Positions 42,322 to 50,645 of a stretch of 64,000 nt of DNA are shown piece after piece. Positions within the stretch are counted from its first letter, which is position 1; every line of letters starts with the position of its first letter. Source of the DNA: Solibacteraceae bacterium (GTDB taxonomy: Bacteria > Acidobacteriota > Terriglobia > Bryobacterales > Bryobacteraceae); assembly GCA_026984795.1 (NCBI GenBank), contig JALSRK010000028.1, positions 142,565 through 206,564 on the forward strand, in the 5' to 3' direction. The notes beneath the pieces were generated by a model. That model worked only from the letters and a program-made list of their open reading frames with translations. It was not told the origin of the DNA and searched no databases. Made by a program: the position numbers and the translations under genes.

Positions 42322-44316
42322 ATGCGGCATCGCGCGAGCCGCGCCTGGCGGCGCGGGCTGCGGCTCTGGCTCGTGGCTGCTGTCGTTGGGATTCCGGCGG
42401 CAGCGGCGCCCCCACAGTTGTCGTTCTCCAGCTACCTTGGCGGGGCCGGCGACCAGCGCGGCTATGGGGTCGCGGCGGGGCCCCAGGGCGACCTCTACAT
42501 AGTCACCGGGAACGAATTGGCGAAGGTGGACCCCACCGGCAAGCGATTGCTGTATACGTTGCGGCTTCCTGTGGACGCGCGCGCGGTGGCCGTGGTCCCG
42601 TCGGGCGAGGTGTGGGTGACCGGCGGCGGCCTCTTGTTCCGTTACGCGGCCGACGGCGGCCCGCCGCTGCAGGGTACCAATCTCGGCGAAATGGAGGACC
42701 GGATGGCGCTGGCGGTGGACCCCAACGGCAACCTTTGGCTGGCCGGCTCGAGGACCCGCGAGGCCACCGGCGGGCTGCGCGACGTCTACGTGGCGAAGTT
42801 CAACCCGGCGGGGAAACTCCAGTTTTCGACCTACCTGGGCGGCAGCCAGCAGGACACGGCCAAGGCCATCGCCGTCGATCAGGAGGGCAACGCCTATGTG
42901 GCCGGCGACACGCTCTCGGCCGACTTCCCGACGAAGAACGCCTTGCGGGACCGGCCCTTCGACGCCGGGCTGGGCGACGTATTCCTCGCCAAACTCAGCC
43001 CTTCGGGCGAGCTGCTGTTCTCCACCTACTGGGGCGGCAACGGCCAGGACATGGCCGGGGCCGTGGCGGTGGATTCGAGCGGCGCCGTTCACGTCTGCGG
43101 CGGAACCAACTCGAGCGACTTCCCCACTACCAGCGACGCGGTGCAGCGCCTCTATCAGGCGGGTTGGGACGCCTTCGTGACGAGCTTCGACCCCTCGGGC
43201 AAGCCGGCGACCTATTCGACCTACCTCGGGGCGTCGGGCGCTGATTTCTGCGAAGGGCTCGTCGCCGCGCCCGGCGGAGACCTGCTGCTCACCGGCGAGA
43301 CGCAGTCGCCCGACTTTCCGGTGAAAGATGCGCTCCAGGACCGGTATGGCGGCAAGGGCGGGACCGTGGGGGACGCCTTCATCGCCCTGATCCGGCCGGG
43401 TGTGCGCGACCCTGTCTTCTCGACCTACTTCGGCGGAAGCGGCGGCGACATCGGGCTGGCGGCGGCTCTGGCGCCCGGCCGCACGGCGGTGATCACCGGC
43501 TACACGACGAGCGCCGACTTCCCGACGCTGGAAGCCTTCCAGCCGGGACGGGGCGGCGGCGAGGACGCCTTCGTGGCCGGGCTGGCTCTGCCGGGGCCGC
43601 GCATCTCCGCTGAAGGGGTGGTCAATGCGGCCAGCAATCTGGGCGGCGCAGTCGCTCCGGGCGAGATCGTAGTGATCTACGGAGCCGGGATCGGGCCGCC
43701 GGAGCTGCGGGGCCTGGAGTTGGACGACGAGGGACGGGTAGCGCGGGAGCTCGGCGGGGTGCGCGTCCTGTTCGACGGCATGCCGGCGCCGCTGATTTAC
43801 GTCTGGCAGACGCAGGTGAGCGCCGTGGTTCCCTATGGAGTCCACGGGCGGGACGAGACGCGCCTGGTGGTGGAGTACGACGGCGCCGCCTCCAACGCGG
43901 TGACCCTGCCGGTGGCGGCTGCTGCGCCGGCCATCTTCTCGGTGGACTTCAGCGGCCGGGGCCAAGGGGCGATCCTGAACCAGGATGGGCTGACGGTCAA
44001 CTCGAGCGCCACCCCGGCGGAGAAGGGTTCGGTGGTGGCCATCTACTGCACCGGCGAAGGCATGACCGAGCCCGAGGTGGAAGACGGCCACGTGAATGTG
44101 GCGCCGCCGTTCCCGGCTCCGGTGCTGCCGGTGACGGCGGAAGTCGGGGGCGTGCCGGCGAAGGTCTGGTACGCCGGCGCGGCTCCTGAAATGGTCGCCG
44201 GCGTCTTTCAGGTGAACGTCGAGATTCCGCAATCGGTCCCGTCGGGCGACGTCCCGGTGGTGATCCGGGTGGGCGAGTTCGCCACTCAGGACGGGATCAC
44301 GGTTGCGGTTCGCTGA
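42322..44316 (+). CDS. Exported SBBP-repeat beta-propeller protein with Solibacter-type C-terminal domain
   Basis: 664 residues. Signal peptide at ~1-28 (RLWLVAAVVGIPAAAA). Residues ~30-430 hold SBBP-type repeats such as FSTYLGGSQQDTAKAIAVD and YVAGDTLSADFPT. Residues ~435-660 match what I recall as the TIGR03437 domain: VVNAASNLGGAVAPGEIVVI, then IYGAGIGPPEL, and near the end VNVEIPQSVPSGDVPVVIRV. This domain is abundant in Solibacter-like acidobacteria, and function is unknown. Ribosome site GGAGGAGAGG precedes the ATG. Its 3' end overlaps the convergent TonB-like gene by 20 nt. Confidence 0.88.
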   Translation: MRHRASRAWRRGLRLWLVAAVVGIPAAAAPPQLSFSSYLGGAGDQRGYGVAAGPQGDLYIVTGNELAKVDPTGKRLLYTLRLPVDARAVAVVPSGEVWVTGGGLLFRYAADGGPPLQGTNLGEMEDRMALAVDPNGNLWLAGSRTREATGGLRDVYVAKFNPAGKLQFSTYLGGSQQDTAKAIAVDQEGNAYVAGDTLSADFPTKNALRDRPFDAGLGDVFLAKLSPSGELLFSTYWGGNGQDMAGAVAVDSSGAVHVCGGTNSSDFPTTSDAVQRLYQAGWDAFVTSFDPSGKPATYSTYLGASGADFCEGLVAAPGGDLLLTGETQSPDFPVKDALQDRYGGKGGTVGDAFIALIRPGVRDPVFSTYFGGSGGDIGLAAALAPGRTAVITGYTTSADFPTLEAFQPGRGGGEDAFVAGLALPGPRISAEGVVNAASNLGGAVAPGEIVVIYGAGIGPPELRGLELDDEGRVARELGGVRVLFDGMPAPLIYVWQTQVSAVVPYGVHGRDETRLVVEYDGAASNAVTLPVAAAAPAIFSVDFSGRGQGAILNQDGLTVNSSATPAEKGSVVAIYCTGEGMTEPEVEDGHVNVAPPFPAPVLPVTAEVGGVPAKVWYAGAAPEMVAGVFQVNVEIPQSVPSGDVPVVIRVGEFATQDGITVAVR

Positions 44317-46048
44317 GGCCGCCGCCGGGCGGAATGATCAGCAGGATCTCGATCCGGACGGGCACGGCGTCGCGCGTGGCGGGGCGGAACTCCCATTCCT
44401 CTAAGGCATTGAGGATGTCTTCCGGCGCCGGATCGTTCCCCAAAATGCGAAGCTGCTCGAAGCGGCCTTCCGCAGAGAGAAATCCGTGGACCGGCAGGCG
44501 GCGGTCCGGCGGAAACAGCTCGGCCGGCGGCACGAGGGCGACTTTCGGATAAGGGGCCACGAGGGGAGCGGGATTCCCCAACTGCACCACGCGGGTGCCG
44601 CGCTCGTCCGAGTCGGGCGGGGCCGCCGGGAGGCAGTACTGCATCACCCATTCGCCGGCTTCCTCGATGGGGATGTACGCCGTATAAATAGGGTTGCCGG
44701 ACAAGACACCGGCCTGCAGTCCGAAAGCCTCCTCGGGCGTCGCCTGGATCAGGACGACGTCGAACTTGCCGTTGGGCGGGTAGACGACACGCCGGGGGCC
44801 GAGGGCGGGAACTGTGGCCGCCGCCGGGGCTCCGGCCGGTCCCGCGTCAGCCGGCGCGCTGGCGGCCGCGCCGGGAGACGGGGCGGAACCGCCGCCTGCC
44901 GCGGTTCCCGTTGCCCGGGCGACTTCCCCCGAGCCGCCGGTCGCACCAGCTCCTCCGGATCCGGATCCCGGCCGCGAGTCTCCCGTCGCAGTCCCTGCGC
45001 CGCCATTGCCTGTCCCGGAGGTGTCCGCCGCGCCTGCTATGCCCGCTACTTCAGCATCCCCGGTTCCACCTGCTCCCGCCGCCGAACCGGTTGCCAGGCC
45101 AACGCCCGCTCCGCCGGCTTCAGTTGCCCCTCCGGACGCTGCCAGGGACGCCGTGAGCGACGGAGCCCCATCGGCGGATTTCCCCGGTTCGCCGCCCGAA
45201 GGGGCGAGCTGGTTGCCCGGCGGCACATCGAGCTCGTCGCTCCACGGGGCGGGGTCCGGCGACAGGGACAAAGCGGCCATGAGGTATGGCTCCCCTTGCT
45301 TCAGCCCGATCTGCACGTCCATGGCGTCCTGGCCGGCGGCGGATTCGTCCTGCACCGGGACGACGCTCGAGACCTCGACCGGCAGTTCGGGGAACTCCGG
45401 CACCGGGGCGAAGCCGATCTTCAGATCGGCGACCGGCAACTCGTAGTTCGGCAGATCGAGCCGCGGCGGCGCAGCCAGTACAGGGGTAGCCGAAGAAGGC
45501 CGCACCGGCGCGGGCGGAACGAATTTCTTTAGAGGCGGCGGGGGGACGTCGGCCACGGCCCAGAGGAAGAACTCGGGCAGCCGCACGTCCTCCGGCGGCC
45601 GGAGATCCGGCGGGTCCTGGGGTTGCAGAAGCGTCTGCACCGCGCCGAGGACGGGAGGCACGTCCGGGGCGCGGAATTTCCGGCGCGGGACGGCGGCGGA
45701 TCCCGAAGAACCTCCCGGGGCGCTCCGGCCTTTCGATGCGCTGGCCGGCCTCGCCCGGCGCGCCGGCGGCGGCGTGGGCTGGGCGTAGTAGAGCGTCTCC
45801 GGCACCTCGATCCGCAAGGGCTCCACACGGGCCACCTCGACCGCCAGCACGGTCTCCGACGGGTTCCACAGAGCCGTCAGGGCGGGAGGGATTACGACCA
45901 GCCCGATAGCGTGCAGCGCTACCGAGGCCAGCAAGCTGGGGCCGGCCAGATGGCGGGGGATCAGGACCGTAGAGAAGAGCGCATCCGCGCCGGCCGGGGT
46001 GGTCGGCGCATCCTCGGGTTCCGCCGGATTGGAGAACAGGCCAGTCAC
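44297..46048 (-). CDS. TonB-like protein with long low-complexity linker
   Basis: 583 residues: one membrane helix near residues 38-60 (SLLASVALHAIGLVVIPP), a Pro-rich stretch, a Gly/Ala/Thr-rich linker (~290-410), and a C-terminal domain (~490-575) resembling TonB_C: RRLPVHGFLSAEGRFEQLRI, NALEEWEFRPATRDAVPV. It starts with GTG, 4 nt after the TadG-like gene. Its operon place suggests a structural or envelope-spanning role in the Tad pilus rather than iron uptake; no ExbB/ExbD or TonB-dependent receptor is nearby. Composition is skewed in the linker only. Confidence 0.7.
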   Translation of the reverse strand: MTGLFSNPAEPEDAPTTPAGADALFSTVLIPRHLAGPSLLASVALHAIGLVVIPPALTALWNPSETVLAVEVARVEPLRIEVPETLYYAQPTPPPARRARPASASKGRSAPGGSSGSAAVPRRKFRAPDVPPVLGAVQTLLQPQDPPDLRPPEDVRLPEFFLWAVADVPPPPLKKFVPPAPVRPSSATPVLAAPPRLDLPNYELPVADLKIGFAPVPEFPELPVEVSSVVPVQDESAAGQDAMDVQIGLKQGEPYLMAALSLSPDPAPWSDELDVPPGNQLAPSGGEPGKSADGAPSLTASLAASGGATEAGGAGVGLATGSAAGAGGTGDAEVAGIAGAADTSGTGNGGAGTATGDSRPGSGSGGAGATGGSGEVARATGTAAGGGSAPSPGAAASAPADAGPAGAPAAATVPALGPRRVVYPPNGKFDVVLIQATPEEAFGLQAGVLSGNPIYTAYIPIEEAGEWVMQYCLPAAPPDSDERGTRVVQLGNPAPLVAPYPKVALVPPAELFPPDRRLPVHGFLSAEGRFEQLRILGNDPAPEDILNALEEWEFRPATRDAVPVRIEILLIIPPGGGLSEPQP

Positions 46049-46052
46049 TTCT

Positions 46053-47537
46053 TCACAATGCGAGCCGCAGGATCTCGCTCGCCACGCGCAGGAAGGCCTC
46101 GTTCAACTGCTCCGGTCCGGGCGCATAGACGTACAGCCCGGTAGGCTTGCTGCGGTCGTAGATCGGGCTGGCCGGGTCGTTGGCCATCCGCCGCATCAGT
46201 TCATGATCCGGGGGCTCGGCGTTCAGCACCCCGCCCAGGCCGATGACGTAGATTACCGGCCGCAGGGCTTCGTCCTGCCGGATACGGAACGCCGCGTCGT
46301 CGGTGGCGTTGTAAGCGGCGTAACGGAGCCCCTGCGGGGAGTCCACCCGGATCTTCCCGGCGTAAGCCCCCGCCGCGAAGCGCGGCACGGGCTTGTAGCC
46401 GTTGTCGGTGCTGTTGCCGTAGTAATCGCTCTCTGGAATATAGGCGATATCCATGCGGACGTAGCGGGGTTGTCCGGAAAAATTGCACCCGGTGGAATCG
46501 ACGGAGTTGATGGGGACGGGCCCGGTGGCTTTGACGTCATGGTCATAGATTCCGTAGGTCGGCCCGTAGAGGTTGAAGGGGTCGCCGCCGTAGCGCCCGG
46601 CGGCGATGAAGCCGAGTTTGGGGAGCGGCTCCCAAGGGCTGGATGTCGGCGGCCCGTCGCTGTCCCAGCAGGAGCTCCGGTCGTAATAGACCTCACTCGA
46701 ATAAGGCCAGTTGGCATCGAACCGCCAGTCGCCGAACATCTTCACCGGCCACTCTGCGGTCAGCGCCGTGGGGCGGCCGTCGGTGAAGAACAGGATCACG
46801 TTCAGGGCGCCTTCGTCATTGAGAGCGGCGAGTTCTTCATAGCCCCGCCACAGAGCCTGGGACATGCCGGTCCAGCCGCCGCACGCGATCTGGGAGATCT
46901 GGTTCACGATGCCGGGCTGGAAGTCGAACGAGGGGGCGAAGTCCAGGCTGTAGGCGCCGTTGAAGGTAATGAGGCCGAGGCGGTCGCGTCCGACGGCGAA
47001 CTTGTTGGCGAAGCTGGTCGCTGCATCCCGGAGGTCGTCGCAGGCCTGTGCCTGCTCCATCGATCCGGAGCGGTCGAGCACCATCATCACGTTGACGTCG
47101 CGCCGGTGGGCCTCGGCGACGACCTCGAGGTGAGCATACTCGTGCCCGAGCACACGCATGAAATAGAGCGGGGCGTCGACGCTGGCGGTCATGTGGACGC
47201 GGCGCAGCCGGGTCTCGGTCTCCGTGACCACCGGCGTCCGGGTGAGGTTCGTCGTTCCCCAGAACCCCTCCGGGAAGTTGGCGTCGAAGAACATGTTGGC
47301 GATCGCCTGGGCGTTGGCCGCCTGGGAGGCGATGTCCTGGCCGCGGCTGAGAGACCGCGCCCCAGCCAACACGCCGGCGTCCACCGCTTGCTGAAGGCGC
47401 AGCTTCAGGAAATAAAGAATCCCGCCATCGATGGCCAGGCCTACCATGGGCAGAAAGACGAGCAGAGTGAGCGTGGTGTAAACGATCGCCACGCCGCGCC
47501 GCTGGTTGCGAGTGCCTCGATCGTGCAGGTCTCCCAT
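46053..47537 (-). CDS. TadG-like pilus protein with von Willebrand factor A domain
   Basis: 494 residues. The N-terminus has the Tad_N/TadE-G hydrophobic segment (VAIVYTTLTLLVFLPMVGLA) followed by LQQAVDAGVLAGAR. A vWA domain from ~170 carries the MIDAS start VMMVLDRSGSMEQ, with the later Thr and Asp in ITFNGAYS and FFTDGRPT. Function: probably a periplasmic or outer-membrane-facing minor pseudopilin or assembly factor. The ATG at 47537 has GGAGG six bases before it; the frame is open further upstream but reads antisense-like sequence. It lies 10 nt after the TadE-like gene. Confidence 0.88.
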   Translation of the reverse strand: MGDLHDRGTRNQRRGVAIVYTTLTLLVFLPMVGLAIDGGILYFLKLRLQQAVDAGVLAGARSLSRGQDIASQAANAQAIANMFFDANFPEGFWGTTNLTRTPVVTETETRLRRVHMTASVDAPLYFMRVLGHEYAHLEVVAEAHRRDVNVMMVLDRSGSMEQAQACDDLRDAATSFANKFAVGRDRLGLITFNGAYSLDFAPSFDFQPGIVNQISQIACGGWTGMSQALWRGYEELAALNDEGALNVILFFTDGRPTALTAEWPVKMFGDWRFDANWPYSSEVYYDRSSCWDSDGPPTSSPWEPLPKLGFIAAGRYGGDPFNLYGPTYGIYDHDVKATGPVPINSVDSTGCNFSGQPRYVRMDIAYIPESDYYGNSTDNGYKPVPRFAAGAYAGKIRVDSPQGLRYAAYNATDDAAFRIRQDEALRPVIYVIGLGGVLNAEPPDHELMRRMANDPASPIYDRSKPTGLYVYAPGPEQLNEAFLRVASEILRLAL

Positions 47538-47547
47538 GGCGCCTCCT

Positions 47548-48168
47548 TCAGAAGATGGCCTGCGCGGCCACGCCGGTATCCTCCATGAAACCCGGAATGT
47601 CGTAGTCCGGCGAGCTGAAGAAAGACTCCGCCACGTAGGCGACATCGCCGCCCTGAAGCGTCATCACCGAGGAAAAGCCGTTCGCCCGCGCCGAGAGATC
47701 GTTCAGGTAGTTGATCACGTTGCCGTTGGCGTCGATGTTGGCGGGCGTACCGTAGCGGCTCTCGCGGATGCTCGTGTTGCCGATGGTGATCCGGCGGGTG
47801 ATGACGTCGTAGCCCAGATTGGCGCAGCCGTCGGGGCACTCATCCTGGCCGACATGGAGGATGGTCGAAAGGATGATCACTCCGTCGCCGCCGTGGTCCG
47901 TGATGTTCAGCCCCGTCGCCAGGTGCAGCAGCATGGCGCGGTTCGATGGAGCGGTGAAATCCACGCCCCGGGCGAACATGTGGCCGGCGTCGCGGTTCAA
48001 CTGGTTCACCTGGATGGCCCGGATGATGTTCAGCCCGATGACCATCGTGCCGAGCAGCAAGGGCACATAGATCAGTGAGGTCGTGAGAACGAACTCGATG
48101 ATCGTGCTGCCTCGGTTCCTGGAACGCATCGTTGCCTCGCTCCAAACTTGGGATTCGAGCCGCCTCAC
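47548..48168 (-). CDS. TadE-like pseudopilin (second)
   Basis: 206 residues if the GTG at 48168 is used, which overlaps the previous stop (GTGA). An ATG at 48129 would give 193 residues and an N-terminus closer to the usual form MRSRNRGSTIIEFVL. The RGSTIIEF motif followed by a hydrophobic helix is the TadE signature and the Glu is the residue needed for processing or assembly. The remainder is a periplasmic beta-rich domain with two Cys (ECPDGC). Likely processed by the prepilin peptidase at 58487-59044. Confidence 0.85.
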   Translation of the reverse strand: MRRLESQVWSEATMRSRNRGSTIIEFVLTTSLIYVPLLLGTMVIGLNIIRAIQVNQLNRDAGHMFARGVDFTAPSNRAMLLHLATGLNITDHGGDGVIILSTILHVGQDECPDGCANLGYDVITRRITIGNTSIRESRYGTPANIDANGNVINYLNDLSARANGFSSVMTLQGGDVAYVAESFFSSPDYDIPGFMEDTGVAAQAIF

Positions 48169-48662
48169 AACGGGGGCGGGATGCCGAACGGCGAAGCCTC
48201 CATGCGGTCCCCGGCGCGCACCGAGATCTGGATGGGATCGCCCGACTTGAGCAGGGGCACCAGGGGCCGCAACTCGAAGTTTTCGACCGAAACCACGACC
48301 AGCATGCCTCCGCGGTTGTCGTTCACCTCCTGGAGCGAACCCGGCTCGTAGAAACGCACGTGGATCTTGTCCAGGTCGTCATCCCCGATCAGTCCCATGG
48401 CGTGGCGCCGGACGACCTCCTTGATGGAAGCGATCTGGCCGAGGCCGTGGATGGTATCGGTCTGGCTGGTGATGGCGTACCGGCAACCTTCGCGGACCGC
48501 GTGCTGCAACGTAGCCTTGATGAAGATCACCCAGGCCGTGTCGATCAGGAGCCAGAAAAGCCCCAGCAGCAACAGGAAGACAAAGGACGCTTCGACGATC
48601 TGGGCGCCCCGGTTGGAAGGCTGCCGCACCGGACTCCCCCGTGCGCCCCTGACGCGAATCAT
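48165..48662 (-). CDS. TadE-like pseudopilin (first)
   Basis: 165 residues. The N-terminus has RGAQIVEASFVFLLLLGLFW, the TadE-type motif with its Glu and hydrophobic helix. Then follows a segment with a REGCRYAITSQT stretch that is common in TadE proteins. The ATG overlaps the stop of the LuxR-type regulator by 4 nt, and the next TadE-like gene overlaps by 4 nt. It is a minor pilin or assembly factor at the inner membrane. Confidence 0.88.
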   Translation of the reverse strand: MIRVRGARGSPVRQPSNRGAQIVEASFVFLLLLGLFWLLIDTAWVIFIKATLQHAVREGCRYAITSQTDTIHGLGQIASIKEVVRRHAMGLIGDDDLDKIHVRFYEPGSLQEVNDNRGGMLVVVSVENFELRPLVPLLKSGDPIQISVRAGDRMEASPFGIPPPL

Positions 48663-49390
48663 CCCACGAACCCCCGATGCCCCATGGCCGCCGGCTTCTT
48701 GGTGCGGTGGGCGGGCCTCGGCAGCACGAGCACCCGCAGTGGGGCGACTCCCTTGCGTGCCCGAGTGCCGCCGTTTGCATCATCACCGGCGTTCGGCGCG
48801 ATGCTGCGTAAGCCGAAGAGCGCCAGCTCCAGGCGGTCTTTGGCCCCGACCTTCTGGTAGAGCCGCGAAAGGTATACCTTTACCGTCCCTTCCGAGATGC
48901 CGAGGGTTTCCGCGATCTCCTTGTTCTTGAGGCCCTGGGCCAGCAGCGAGACGAGCTGGCCCTCACGGGGACTGAGGGAAACGCGCTCGGCGGAGTTCGA
49001 ATATCGCTCCAGAAGCTCGGCCGGAGCCGTACTCCCGCTCATGATGGAGCGTAAGGTCGCGAGAAGGTCTTCCCGGTCTGCCAGGCTCGAAATGAATCCC
49101 GCCACCCCGAGATGATGCGCATGGCAAGCCAGCTCCGGCGAGAGCTGGCGGCCCCATAAGACGATGCGGGCGCCCGGGGCGGCCTGCCGCACTTCGGCAA
49201 GCTGCTCGTAGCTCAACCCCGGGGTGATTTCGACGAGGCAGGCATCCACCTGCCGGCAGTGCAGAACCTGAACCAGCCGGTCGAGGTCCCGGACATACCC
49301 GATCACCTCCCAATCGGGAGCCGATTCCAGGAAAAACCGGAGACCCGCCGCGGCTGCCGGTTCCTCGACGCAGAACAGCAGCCTGAACAT
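48659..49390 (-). CDS. LuxR-type transcriptional regulator with degenerate receiver domain
   Basis: 243 residues. Residues 1-120 have a receiver fold, but the phospho-acceptor position holds Glu54 (CLVEITPG) and the conserved Lys is replaced (GFISSLADRED), so it is probably not phosphorylated in the usual way. Residues ~135-195 are a good LuxR/GerE helix-turn-helix: LSPREGQLVSLLAQGLKNKE, AETLGISEGTVKVYL. The last ~45 residues are basic and unstructured. It leads the leftward pilus operon and is the obvious candidate to control the divergent region 49391-49861. RBS GGAGGAGAG precedes the ATG. Confidence 0.88.
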   Translation of the reverse strand: MFRLLFCVEEPAAAAGLRFFLESAPDWEVIGYVRDLDRLVQVLHCRQVDACLVEITPGLSYEQLAEVRQAAPGARIVLWGRQLSPELACHAHHLGVAGFISSLADREDLLATLRSIMSGSTAPAELLERYSNSAERVSLSPREGQLVSLLAQGLKNKEIAETLGISEGTVKVYLSRLYQKVGAKDRLELALFGLRSIAPNAGDDANGGTRARKGVAPLRVLVLPRPAHRTKKPAAMGHRGFVG

Positions 49391-49515
49391 CTCTCCTCCG
49401 TCAGGTGCGCCGTCTCTCCCGCCGCGTTTCGGTGTTTCGCCTTAGCGGCCGGCCCACCCGCCTGGTTGTTTCCGCCGCCGCCACGGAGCCGCTGTAGGGG
49501 CTCCAGACAATTCCA

Positions 49516-49544
49516 ACCGTAACATTCGCCTCAGGGTGTGTCAA
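49516..49544 (-). promoter_or_regulatory. Candidate promoter of the regulator/TadE operon
   Basis: On the minus strand a perfect TTGACA (49544-49539) is followed after 17 bases by TACGGT (49521-49516). The -10 is weak. The leader to the ATG at 49390 would be about 120 nt. Confidence 0.45.
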
Positions 49545-49586
49545 TATATTCAGCTACCAGGGTCCATTTATCGGTACTGTTGAGCC

Positions 49587-49605
49587 GTTCTAGTACTTTT
49601 AGAAC
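49587..49605. repeat. Dyad GTTCTA-N7-TAGAAC
   Basis: Six-base arms with a seven-base centre that includes AGTAC. It lies in the AT-rich part of the divergent region, upstream of both candidate promoters. A binding site for a dimeric regulator, possibly the LuxR-type protein at 48659-49390, is a reasonable guess. Confidence 0.45.
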
Positions 49606-49791
49606 CCATCTCGCAGAGACGGCGCTCGAGTGGTACACGGCGCGCCCCGCCGGCTGGTAGCGCGGGCCGTCGCGAGGACCGGAACCCGCTCAAAATAAAA
49701 GACGTTATCCTCTGTTGTCGATCGGATGCTGTTCGCCGGCGGCGCCTGCGCCGGGCCGTGTTAACCCTCGGCCTACTATCCAAAAGCAGTA

Positions 49792-49820
49792 TTGAGGACC
49801 TCAGGCCTTTCTCCTATACT
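49792..49820 (+). promoter_or_regulatory. Candidate promoter of the rightward pilus operon, with palindrome over the -35 box
   Basis: TTGAGG (49792-49797), a 17-base spacer and TATACT (49815-49820), ending about 40 bases before the ATG at 49862. The palindrome TGAGGACCTCA (49793-49803) overlaps the -35 box, a classic position for a repressor. Confidence 0.55.
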
Positions 49821-49861
49821 CGCCCTCGGAAGTTCAGCGGATCACGCTGGAGTAAGCCTCA

Positions 49862-50221
49862 ATGTTCGCCCCGGTGAAACTCCAATGCCACCTGAGGATC
49901 CCCCAGGCGGGCAACTGTCTTTTCCTGGGCTGGACATCGGTGATCGCGAGGAGCCGGGTGGAGTTTCTGGTGGAAAATGACCCAGCCCTGGTCCGCTGGC
50001 TGGACAACGGCGCTGAGGTTCACCTGGACGTGGAGTTGCCGAGAAGCCACCGCTACGCGCCGCGGTGCATTCACTGCGCCGGGCGGGTGGCGGGGCTCAC
50101 CAGGGTGAGTGACGGGTCTGTGAAGGTGACCCTGCGCACCGAGTCCATTGGGATTCGCGAACCGGACCCCATCGTACGGCAGCGCTTCAGCGCCGGCCAA
50201 GGCGGGGCCCGGGGCGCGTAG
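49862..50221 (+). CDS. Unknown protein, possibly PilZ-like, first gene of the pilus operon
   Basis: 119 residues, beta-rich with no signal or membrane helix. The fold-like pattern (WTSVIARSRVEFLV, then HLDVELPRSH, VAGLTRVSDGSVKVTLRTES) recalls a PilZ-type beta barrel, but the RxxxR and D/NxSxxG c-di-GMP motifs are not seen. PilZ proteins often act in pilus control, so the guess is contextual. GGAG lies nine bases before the ATG, and a good promoter lies just upstream. flp1 follows after 226 nt of GC-rich leader. Confidence 0.55.
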   Translation: MFAPVKLQCHLRIPQAGNCLFLGWTSVIARSRVEFLVENDPALVRWLDNGAEVHLDVELPRSHRYAPRCIHCAGRVAGLTRVSDGSVKVTLRTESIGIREPDPIVRQRFSAGQGGARGA

Positions 50222-50323
50222 GAGATGGTGCGGTGAGATCGCGAAACAGAGTCCGGAGACCGGCGGCAGGGCGCTGGTCCCCGGCGGCGCTCTCACTGCG
50301 AGGTTGCGGCTTGCGGCGGCGCG

Positions 50324-50343
50324 CCGGCGGGAATTCCCGCCGG
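50324..50343. repeat. Perfect 20-bp palindrome in the flp1 leader
   Basis: CCGGCGGGAATTCCCGCCGG, ten-base arms without spacer, about 105 bases before the flp1 ATG. As RNA it folds with an AAUU loop. It may be a terminator-like or stabilising hairpin; no T-run follows. Confidence 0.5.
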
Positions 50344-50388
50344 GGGTTCGCCGGTGGAAGCGGGGCCCCTTGCGGTTCCGCCCCGGCG

Positions 50389-50405
50389 CCGGCCCCGGGG
50401 GCCGG
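50389..50405. repeat. 17-bp palindrome just before flp1
   Basis: CCGGCCCC-G-GGGGCCGG, eight-base arms around one base, about 25 bases before the flp1 ribosome site. As RNA the loop would open by two to three pairs. Confidence 0.45.
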
Positions 50406-50447
50406 TGAGCCGGAACAGATCAACTTTGGAAGAGGAGAACTTTGGAC

Positions 50448-50633
50448 ATGCAGTTCGTGAAGAACTTTCTCAAAGACGAGCAAGGCCAGGACCTGGTCGA
50501 GTACACGCTGCTGCTGGGCTTCATCGCCCTGGCCTCGGCGGCGCTGTACAACAACATCGCAACCAACCTCAAGAATATCTGGACGGATGCGGACACTGCG
50601 GTGTCAAACGCTGCCACCGCATCCAATCCGTAA
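50448..50633 (+). CDS. flp: Flp-type major pilin, copy 1
   Basis: 61 residues. The prepilin signature is DEQGQDLVEYTLLLGFIALA: cleavage is expected after Gly, with Glu at +5 and a long hydrophobic helix after it. It is the class IVb pilin of the Tad system, extruded from the inner membrane after processing by the CpaA-type peptidase at 58487-59044. The ATG at 50448 is ten bases after AGGAG; a TTG two codons earlier is also possible. A 12-bp hairpin follows the stop. Confidence 0.93.
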   Translation: MQFVKNFLKDEQGQDLVEYTLLLGFIALASAALYNNIATNLKNIWTDADTAVSNAATASNP

Positions 50634-50645
50634 ATGTAGCGCCTG

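Larger units (their letters stand above)
49391..49861. other. Divergent regulatory region of the Tad pilus locus
   Basis: 471 nt between the leftward LuxR-type regulator and the rightward pilus genes. It is clearly more AT-rich around 49500-49620 and 49680-49800. It holds a candidate promoter on each strand and two dyads, listed separately. No gene was seen. Confidence 0.65.

Noticed and set aside
42151..44232. The long upstream extension of the NYN-protein frame
   Set aside because: It runs antisense to the SBBP-repeat gene and shows no family signal; the NYN domain begins at the ATG at 42150.
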